From contig CAVSRB010000002.1 of NCBI GenBank assembly GCA_963730305.1, positions 434,001 to 498,000 on the forward strand: a stretch of DNA of 64,000 nt, read 5' to 3'. The notes below the pieces were generated by a model. It was not told the DNA's origin and searched no databases. It was given only the letters and a program-made list of their open reading frames with translations. A program made the position numbers and the translations under genes. The stretch is from CAMYMQ01 sp963730305. Lineage in GTDB: Bacteria; Pseudomonadota; Alphaproteobacteria; Bin65. Positions 58,256 through 64,000 of this stretch are shown piece by piece; the stretch's first letter is position 1; each line of letters starts with the position of its first letter.

Positions 58256-59900
58256 CAACACCCCCGACACCACCGTCGGCGACGTCATCGCCGCCTACCT
58301 GGAAGCCTGCGGGCTGGCCACGGCCTTCGGTGTCATCTCGATCCACAACATGCCGATCCTCGACGCGATCGCGCGGCGCGGCAAGATCCGCTTCGTGCCC
58401 GCGCGCGGCGAGGCCGGCGCGCTCAACATGGCCGACGCCTATTCGCGGGTCGTCGGCGGCCTCGGCGTGGGCATCACCTCGACCGGCGTCGCCGCGGGCA
58501 ACGCCGCGGGCAGCATGGTCGAGGCGCTGACCGCCGGCTCGCCGGTGCTGCACCTGACCGGCCAGATCGAGACCGGCTACGTCGACCGGGCGCGTTCCTA
58601 CATCCACGAGGCGCACAAGCAGCCCGACATGCTCAAGGCCGTGTCCAAGGCCTATTTCCGGGTGTGGGCGCCGGAGCAGGCGCTGGGCGTGGTCAAGGAG
58701 GCGGTGCGCCTCGCGCTGACCCCGCCGGCCGGCCCGGTCAGCGTCGAGATCCCGATCGACGTCCAGGGCGCGCCGTGCCCGATGCCGGCCGATCTGTCGA
58801 CCCTGCCGATCCAGAAGCCCGAGCCGTCGCCCCGCCTGCTCGACCAGCTGGCCGACCGGGTGGCCAGCGCGCGCCGGCCGCTGATCTGGCTGGGCGGTGG
58901 CGCGCGCGGCGCCGCGGAGGCGGCGCGCAAGCTCGCCGACATGGGCGCGGGCATCGTCACCAGCGTCAACGGCCGCGGCACGGTGCCCGAGGATCATCCG
59001 ATGAGCCTTGGCGCGTTCAACGTCTCCAAGCCGGTCGAGGCCTTCTACGGCACCTGCGACCTGATGGTGACGGTCGGCACGCGGCTGCGCGGCAACGAGA
59101 CGCTGAAATACACGCTCAAGCTGCCCCGGCCGCTGATCCAGGTCGACGCCGACCCGGCGATGGATGGCCGCTCCTATCCCAACGACCTGTTCATCCACGG
59201 CGACGCCGACGCGGTGCTGACCGGCCTGGTCGAGCGGCTCGACGGCCGGCTCAAGACCGACAACGCCTTCGGCGGCGACCTGGCGGCGGCGAAGGACGCC
59301 GCGATCGACGACCTGCGCGACGGGCTCGGTGCGCCCTATGCTGCGATCGTCGACCAGGTCCGCGCCGGCTACCCCGACGCCGCCCCCTGGGTGCGGGACA
59401 TCACCGTATCCAACAGCACCTGGGGCAACCGCTACATCGACCTGTCGCAGCCGCGCCAGGGCGTCCACTCGCTCGGCGGCGCGATCGGCCAGGGGCTGCC
59501 GATGGCGGTCGGCGCGGCGCTGGCCGCGCCCGGCGGCAAGGCGGTGCTGCTCGCCGGCGACGGCGGGCTGATGCTCAACATCGGCGAGCTGGCGACCGCC
59601 AAGCAGGAGGGCGCCGACATCACCATGATCCTGATGAACGACGGCGGCTACGGCGTGATCCGCAACATCCAGGACGCCCACTACGGCGGCCGCAAGCACT
59701 ATTCCGACCTGACCACGCCGGACTTCGGCCATCTGTGCACCTCGCTGGGCGTCGACCGCTGGCTGGTCCAGACGCCGGAAGCGTTCGGCGCGGCCTTCGA
59801 ATCGGCGCTGGCGGTCGACGGGCCGGCGGTGGTCGAGGTCGACATGATCGCGCTCGGCCCCTACGCCCGCTCCTTCGCCGGCCCGCCGGTGCGCAAGTAG
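58248..59900 (+). CDS. Thiamine-diphosphate-dependent enzyme (acetolactate synthase/benzoylformate decarboxylase family)
   Basis: Protein of 550 residues, TTG start nine bases after GGAGGAG. Three-domain ThDP layout: N-terminal PYR domain with the activating Glu in PARGEAGALNMADAYSRV, central domain (RRPLIWLGGGARGAAEAARK), and C-terminal PP domain with AGDGGLMLNIGEL and NDGGYGVIRN (the GDG...N Mg-ThDP motif). It likely decarboxylates or ligates a 2-ketoacid formed after ring cleavage. Specific substrate unknown. Confidence 0.92.
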   Translation: MPDNTPDTTVGDVIAAYLEACGLATAFGVISIHNMPILDAIARRGKIRFVPARGEAGALNMADAYSRVVGGLGVGITSTGVAAGNAAGSMVEALTAGSPVLHLTGQIETGYVDRARSYIHEAHKQPDMLKAVSKAYFRVWAPEQALGVVKEAVRLALTPPAGPVSVEIPIDVQGAPCPMPADLSTLPIQKPEPSPRLLDQLADRVASARRPLIWLGGGARGAAEAARKLADMGAGIVTSVNGRGTVPEDHPMSLGAFNVSKPVEAFYGTCDLMVTVGTRLRGNETLKYTLKLPRPLIQVDADPAMDGRSYPNDLFIHGDADAVLTGLVERLDGRLKTDNAFGGDLAAAKDAAIDDLRDGLGAPYAAIVDQVRAGYPDAAPWVRDITVSNSTWGNRYIDLSQPRQGVHSLGGAIGQGLPMAVGAALAAPGGKAVLLAGDGGLMLNIGELATAKQEGADITMILMNDGGYGVIRNIQDAHYGGRKHYSDLTTPDFGHLCTSLGVDRWLVQTPEAFGAAFESALAVDGPAVVEVDMIALGPYARSFAGPPVRK

Positions 59901-59908
59901 GCGCGGCG

Positions 59909-60707
59909 ATGCTCGACCTCGCCCTGATCGGCCACGGCGCGATCGCCCAATACGTCCTGAAGGCCCTCGACGGCGACCCGTCGGCGCAGGTCTCGCAGAT
60001 CATCATGCGCGCGCCGCGCGTCGCCGAGGTCCAGGCGGCGGTCGGCGACGGCATCGCCGTGGTCGCGTCGGCGACCGCGCTCGGCCAGGCGCCCGGCCTG
60101 GCGATCGAGGTCGCCGGCCATGCCGGGCTGCAGGAGCACGGCGTCGCCCTGCTGTCGAACGGCATCGACCTGCTGGTGGTCTCGGTCGGTGCGCTCGCCG
60201 ACCGGGCGCTTTACGACACGCTCGCCGACGCCGCCGCAAAGGGCGGGGCCAAGATGACCATCGCGCCCGGTGCGGTCGGCGGCATCGACGCGCTCGCCGC
60301 GGCGCGCCAGGGCGGGCTCGACCGGGTGCAGTACACCTCGCGCAAGCCGCCGCTGGCCTGGAAGGGCACGCCGGGCGAGGCGGTCTGCGACCTCGAACTC
60401 GCTGACAGAACCGGCGACCCTGTTCGAAGGCCGCGCCGACGAGGCCGCCCGGCTCTATCCCAAGAACGCCAACGTCGCCGCGACCATCGCGCTGGCCGGC
60501 GCCGGCTGGGACAAGACCGAGGTCCGCGTCGTCGCCGACCCGGCCGCCCCCGGCAACGTCCACGAGATCGAGGCCGAGGGCGCCTTCGGCCGGATGACCG
60601 TGCGCATGGAGGGCAAGCCGCTGCCCGACAATCCCAAGACGTCGAGCCTCACCGCCTTCTCCGTCCTCCGCGCCATCCGCAACCGCGCGAGCGCGGTCGA
60701 GATCTAG
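59909..60707 (+). pseudogene. Aspartate dehydrogenase-family protein, single-base frameshift
   Basis: The N-terminal NAD(P) domain (MLDLALIGHGAIAQYVLKAL, ending TIAPGAVGGIDALAAARQGG) changes frame near 60402-60407 and continues EPATLFEGRADEAARLYPKN, then NVAATIALAGAGWDKTEVRV to TAG at 60705-60707. Removing one C of GAACTCGC restores DLESLTEPATLFEG and a protein of about 265 residues. The C-terminal PKNANVAAT helix is the family hallmark. NAD-dependent oxidative deamination of L-aspartate or a related amino or imino acid is expected. Last gene of the operon. Confidence 0.85.
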
Positions 60708-60749
60708 CGGCGGCTCGGCGAACCTCCGCCCCCTCGCCCTTTCCCCAGA

Positions 60750-60829
60750 CCGTCACCCCCGCGCAGGCGGGGGTCCATGTCGCCGCGTCATGCGGCCGGA
60801 CTGGATTCCCGCTTTCGCGGGAATGACGG
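60750..60829. repeat. Inverted pair of a REP-type element after the catabolic operon
   Basis: CCGTCACCCCCGCGCAGGCG and its continuation (60750-60777) pairs with GGATTCCCGCTTTCGCGGGA and its continuation (60803-60829). Each has its own GC stem. This is the widespread proteobacterial GTCATTCCCGCGAAAGCGGG-type repeat. It follows the last gene and may serve as terminator or mRNA stabiliser. Confidence 0.8.
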
Positions 60830-60849
60830 TCGGATGGAGGGTCTGCGCC

Positions 60850-61647
60850 TCAGGCGGCCTGCGCCATCATCGCCTCCAGCGCGGCCTGGTCGGGGCCGAC
60901 GAAGGCGGGGGCGTCGATCGCGGAGACGAGGTGCGCCGCCATCGTGTCGAGGAGCCCCTCGGCCGGCGGCAGGTGGCTGCTCAGCACCCGCTCGGGTGCC
61001 AGGGTGCGGAAGTCGTCGAGCGCCGTCTCCACAACGGCCGGCGGGGTGCCGTGGAGCCACGGCGCGTCGACCGTCGCCCAGCCGATCATGCCGTCCCGCA
61101 GCGCCGCCTCGGGGATGGCCGCCGCGGCCTCGGCCGGCGCCTCCAGCAGCGCGCCGAAGCAATCGGCGCTGAACAGCGTCCGGGTCGCGGGGTCGAACAG
61201 CGCCGTCGTCTCCGGCGCGTCGAAGGTCGGCGGCTTGACCGCGACCAGCGAACGGTCGCCGACGTCGAGCGCCTGACCCGGGTTGAGCAGGTAGGCGCGA
61301 TCGAGCGGCAGGCCGAGCAGGCCCATCTTGGCCATGCCCAGGAAGGTGGTGACGATCCGGGCGTTGGGCGCGGCGGCGTGGACCGCGGCCAGGTTGCCGA
61401 CATGGTCCGGGTCGGCGTGGGTGACCCAGATCCAGCGGATCGCGGCCGGGTCGATCACGCTTTCCAGCGCGCGCATGAAATCGTCCGACAGGGCCGCGAT
61501 CCCGGTATCGACCAGCACCGGCTGCGCGGCGTGGATGACGAAGGCGTTGGCCGCCAGCACGCCGAAGCCGGGCACCGGCAGGAAGGCCGGCAGGATGTCG
61601 GTGTCGGGCGCGGCGCGCCGGGGATGGAGCTGGATGGGCTGGTCCAT
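60850..61647 (-). CDS. MBL-fold metallo-hydrolase with variant HxDxDH motif
   Basis: Protein of 265 residues from the ATG at 61647, preceded by AAAGGAA. Its metal loop is WVTHADPDHVGN, so the second His of HxHxDH is Asp, closer to the HxExDH of flavodiiron-type proteins. Other ligands: LFSADCFGALL (Asp) and VLSSHLPPA (His). No flavodoxin domain. Divergent from a TetR gene sharing two operators. The role is unknown. Confidence 0.82.
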   Translation of the reverse strand: MDQPIQLHPRRAAPDTDILPAFLPVPGFGVLAANAFVIHAAQPVLVDTGIAALSDDFMRALESVIDPAAIRWIWVTHADPDHVGNLAAVHAAAPNARIVTTFLGMAKMGLLGLPLDRAYLLNPGQALDVGDRSLVAVKPPTFDAPETTALFDPATRTLFSADCFGALLEAPAEAAAAIPEAALRDGMIGWATVDAPWLHGTPPAVVETALDDFRTLAPERVLSSHLPPAEGLLDTMAAHLVSAIDAPAFVGPDQAALEAMMAQAA

Positions 61648-61689
61648 ATTGGTTCCTTTCCTGTTCGTGCGGTTGGTCCGCTCTTTTCG

Positions 61690-61769
61690 GTGAACGAATA
61701 TGTTCACTGAAATTAGCCTTACGTCCGACCGTGCCGCTTGTCAATATTTAAATGAACAACTATGTTCAC
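61690..61769. promoter_or_regulatory. Paired TetR operators and a promoter giving a possibly leaderless tetR mRNA
   Basis: GTGAAC-GAATAT-GTTCAC (61690-61707) is a perfect-armed 18-base palindrome. ATGAAC-AACTAT-GTTCAC (61752-61769) is its near copy, centres 62 bases apart. Promoter for tetR: TTGTCA (61738-61743), 17-base spacer, TATGTT (61761-61766), implied start about 61773. The second operator covers the -10. Confidence 0.7.
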
Positions 61770-61773
61770 TGAA

Positions 61774-62385
61774 ATGACGAAACGGAAATACACCCCGCGG
61801 CGGCGCGCCGAGAAACAGGAAGCGACGCGGCAGCGCATCGTCGAGGCGACGGTCGCGCTGCACGAGGAGCTCGGACCCCGCAACGCGTCGATCAGCGCGA
61901 TCGCGGAGCGGGCCGGGGTCCAGCGGCTGACCGTCTATCGGCATTTCCCGGACGAGGTCGCCCTGTTCGCGGCCTGCACCGGACACTGGTTGGACCTCAA
62001 TCCATTGCCCGACCCGGCGGCCTGGGCCGACATCGCCGACCCTGCCGCGCGGTGCCGGGCGGCGTTGCTGGCCTTCTATCGCTATTACCGGGGCACGGCG
62101 GTGATGTGGCGCGGGGGGTGGCGCGACCGCGACGACGTCGCCGGCCTGCAGGGCCCGCTGGTAGCGGTGGACGCGTATCTCGCCGCCGTCGCCGAGGGGC
62201 TGGTCGCGGCCTGGGGCGTCAAGGGAGGGGCGGCGAAGACCCTCGCAGTCTTCGCCCGCCATAGTCTGATCTTCCCGACCTGGGATTCGCTGGCGGGCAA
62301 GCGGGCCGGGGAACACCCGCTCTCCGACACCCAGGCCGCCGACCTCATGGCCGCGGCGATGGCCGCCGCCGCCGGCTCGGCCTAG
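61774..62385 (+). CDS. TetR-family regulator
   Basis: Protein of 203 residues from ATG 61774 (MTKRKYTPRRRAEKQEAT). The helix-turn-helix is ISAIAERAGVQRLTVYRHFP. An upstream in-frame ATG at 61762 lies inside the -10 element, so it cannot be used; the chosen start falls at the predicted transcription start. The stop overlaps the convergent esterase stop on CTAG. It probably represses itself and the divergent MBL gene. Confidence 0.9.
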   Translation: MTKRKYTPRRRAEKQEATRQRIVEATVALHEELGPRNASISAIAERAGVQRLTVYRHFPDEVALFAACTGHWLDLNPLPDPAAWADIADPAARCRAALLAFYRYYRGTAVMWRGGWRDRDDVAGLQGPLVAVDAYLAAVAEGLVAAWGVKGGAAKTLAVFARHSLIFPTWDSLAGKRAGEHPLSDTQAADLMAAAMAAAAGSA

Positions 62386-63257
62386 GGAGCGGCGTCGCCC
62401 AGCATCAGCGACCGTACCCGGGTCGTCCAGGGGTGGTCGGGGTGCCGCACCGCGAGCGCCGTGTCGAAATGGTCGTGGCCGTCGAGGACCAAGGTCTCGA
62501 CCGCGACGCCATGGCGCGCCAGGGCCTCGTGCATCCGCTCGTTGTTCTCGACGATCGACGGCATGTCTCGGCTACCGTAGGCGAGCAGGAAGGGCGCCCG
62601 GTTGTCGCCGATCTGGTGGTACGGGCTGACCGGCCGCGCGTCCTGTCCCGGCTCGAACAGCATCGACTGGTGACGGTGCTCGACGCTGCCCGGGTCCGGA
62701 TCGTCGAAGACGAGGTTGAAGCGGGCGCTGACCGGCAGGCACGCCCGGATCGCGGCGTCGGGCACGCCTTCCTGCTCGAGCCGGTCCTTGCGCAGGGTCG
62801 CGAGCGCGGTCAGGTGACCGCCGGACGAATGCCCGCCGACGAACAGACGGTCGGGATCGCCGCCGTGATCGGCGACGTTCCGATAGACCCAGCCGATGGC
62901 GCTGGCGCAGTCGTCGAACGGGACCGGCATGCGGTGGTCGGGCGCGAGGCGGCAGGAGAGGGCGACGAACACCGCCGGGAAGGCGGTGACGGCTGGCGCC
63001 AGCAGGCCGACCCATTCCTTGTAGCCGTTGGTCCAGCCCCCGCCGTGGAGGTAGACCAACACCGGCAGCCGGTCGCCGGCCCGATCGGGTGCCCGATAGA
63101 CGTCGAGCCGCTGGCGCGGATCGGGTCCATAGGCGAGGTCGGAAGCGACGGCGCAGGCCTGCGCGGCCTCCCAGGAGAGGTCGAGCGCCTTCTGGGCGTA
63201 ATCGGCCGCCTCCGCCGGAAAGATCGGCGGCTGCGGCGGAAGATTTTCGAATGCCAT
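62382..63257 (-). CDS. Alpha/beta hydrolase, esterase/kynurenine-formamidase-like (HGGGW type)
   Basis: Protein of 291 residues. Oxyanion motif VLVYLHGGGWTNGYKEW, nucleophile elbow FVGGHSSGGHLTALA, Asp in LLAYGSRDMP and His in LDGHDHFDT. HGGGW and GHSSGG with the start DLAYGPDPRQRLDVY are typical of BD-FAE/kynurenine formamidase-type hydrolases, which cut small esters or formamides. Lies 52 bases after the GST gene start-side on the same strand, likely cotranscribed with GST upstream. Confidence 0.88.
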   Translation of the reverse strand: MAFENLPPQPPIFPAEAADYAQKALDLSWEAAQACAVASDLAYGPDPRQRLDVYRAPDRAGDRLPVLVYLHGGGWTNGYKEWVGLLAPAVTAFPAVFVALSCRLAPDHRMPVPFDDCASAIGWVYRNVADHGGDPDRLFVGGHSSGGHLTALATLRKDRLEQEGVPDAAIRACLPVSARFNLVFDDPDPGSVEHRHQSMLFEPGQDARPVSPYHQIGDNRAPFLLAYGSRDMPSIVENNERMHEALARHGVAVETLVLDGHDHFDTALAVRHPDHPWTTRVRSLMLGDAAP

Positions 63258-63309
63258 CGCTACGGCCGGGGCTAGATGGGCGTCGGCAGCGGTCCCGCCG
63301 GGGCCACCG

Positions 63310-63939
63310 TTAGGGTACGTTGATCTCGCGTTCCGCCGGGATCGTGTAGCCCTTCTGCACCGCCGGGCGGGCGGCGATCGCGCGGAACCAGCGCAGCACG
63401 TTGGGATAGTCGTTCAGGTCGATGCCCTGCCACGCGTAGGAGTTCGCCCACGGGAAGGTGGCGACGTCGGCGACCGAATAGTCGTCGCCGGCCAGGTAGG
63501 CCGCTTCGCCGAGCCGCTTGTCCATCACGCCGTAGAGCCGCTTGGCCTCCTTGGCGAAGCGCTCCTCGGCGTAGGGCGCCTTGCCCTGGTTGAAGTGGAG
63601 GAAATGATGGGCCTGGCCGAGCATCGGGCCGAAGCCGCCCATCTGCCACATCAGCCATTCCATCGCGCGCCAGCGGCCGTCCTCGTCCCGGGGCATCAGC
63701 GTGCCCGACTTCTCGGCGAGATAGAGCAGGATCGCGCCCGACTCCATCACCGAGCGGCCGTTGTCGCGGTCGACGATGGTCGGGATCTTGTTGTTCGGGT
63801 TGATCTTCAGATAGTCCGGATCGAACTGGTCGTTCTCCATGATGTTGATCGGGTGGACCTCGTAGGGCAGGCCCGTCTCCTCGAGCATGATCGCGGCCTT
63901 GAAGCCGTTGGGCGTGGTCCAGGTATAGAGATCGATCAT
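63310..63939 (-). CDS. Glutathione S-transferase (YfcG/nu-class-like)
   Basis: Protein of 209 residues. The N terminus LYTWTTPNGFKAAIMLEE with T-x-N is the nu-class (YfcG, YghU) signature, where Thr and Asn replace the catalytic Ser or Cys. The cis-Pro and glutathione gamma-Glu sites follow in NNKIPTIVD and VMESGAILLYLAE. The C-terminal helical domain has YSVADVATFPWANSY. YfcG-type enzymes act mainly as disulphide reductases using glutathione. A second, unrelated GST is fused to BenE at 41920. Confidence 0.92.
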   Translation of the reverse strand: MIDLYTWTTPNGFKAAIMLEETGLPYEVHPINIMENDQFDPDYLKINPNNKIPTIVDRDNGRSVMESGAILLYLAEKSGTLMPRDEDGRWRAMEWLMWQMGGFGPMLGQAHHFLHFNQGKAPYAEERFAKEAKRLYGVMDKRLGEAAYLAGDDYSVADVATFPWANSYAWQGIDLNDYPNVLRWFRAIAARPAVQKGYTIPAEREINVP

Positions 63940-64000
63940 CGGGTCGGTCCGGTCTTGCTGTGGGAAGGGGCTCGAAGGCCAACTGGGGCGGCGCGAAGCA

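Noticed and set aside
1..64000. CRISPR arrays, tRNA or rRNA genes, insertion sequences
   Set aside because: I saw no regularly spaced direct repeats of 25-40 bases, no tRNA-like GTTCRA arm with matching cloverleaf, no rRNA motifs and no transposase; a tRNAscan or Infernal run would be decisive.

Overview
The window is about 68% G+C by eye and reads as a chromosomal segment of an alphaproteobacterium, most likely from a Rhodospirillales- or Rhizobiales-like lineage. The evidence is a C4-pathway 5-aminolevulinate synthase (hemA) with an FNR/FixK-type box, a CtaG/PCuAC/SCO copper module for cytochrome oxidase, long ATGA-linked operons, and the palindromic intergenic repeats typical of that class. 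No rRNA, tRNA, CRISPR array, integrase, transposase or prophage gene was seen.

Layout. 0-5 kb: end of a GFA-family gene, hemA with a PadR-like gene, a phosphodiester-glycosidase protein and a class III aminotransferase. 4.9-9.5 kb: an operon for a FAH-family hydrolase, a SnoaL protein, an MhpB-type extradiol dioxygenase and a MetE-core protein, with a divergent IclR gene. 9.5-11.7 kb: a MAPEG protein and an ECF sigma / anti-sigma / periplasmic sensor operon. 11.9-15.6 kb: a lone molybdenum hydroxylase large subunit divergent from a LigW-like decarboxylase. 15.7-24.2 kb: a nucleotidyltransferase, a small secreted protein, a PAS-GGDEF-EAL protein, the copper/oxidase module and a DacB peptidase. 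24.3-29.8 kb: an esterase, a second MetE-core protein, a TRAP permease pair without a binding protein, and a cobalt-type nitrile hydratase with its beta subunit split in two plus an activator. 29.8-30.8 kb: an AT-richer island with a broken small secreted-protein gene. 30.8-34.8 kb: IclR, a frameshifted MBL hydrolase, a membrane protein, and a maleamate-amidase-like / maleate-isomerase-like pair. 34.8-41.9 kb: a decayed toxin-antitoxin locus and assorted hydrolase, lyase, reductase and aldolase genes. 41.9-49.6 kb: a BenE transporter fused to a glutathione S-transferase, a divergent marR, and a complete Liv-type ABC importer. 50.4-60.7 kb: a long catabolic operon (small HTH protein, ABC ATPase and permease, cupin, Rieske oxygenase, SDR, alpha/beta hydrolase, IclR, extradiol dioxygenase, SDR, ThDP enzyme, aspartate dehydrogenase-like protein). 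60.8-64 kb: MBL hydrolase, TetR, esterase and GST.

Together the window looks like a catabolic region for aromatic or N-containing aromatic and nitrile compounds. It pairs uptake systems (BenE, Liv-type ABC, Ssu/Tau-type ABC, TRAP) with ring hydroxylation, ring cleavage, decarboxylation and hydrolysis, each block beside its own IclR, MarR or TetR regulator. Several regulators have convincing palindromic operators and promoters.

Five otherwise ordinary genes are each interrupted by one apparent single-base insertion. That pattern is suspicious of residual sequencing error and should be resolved before any of them is called a pseudogene. The most novel-looking items are the BenE-GST fusion, the His-rich three-part nitrile hydratase, and the ABC permease with a Cys/Pro/Met-rich head in the IclR-controlled operon.
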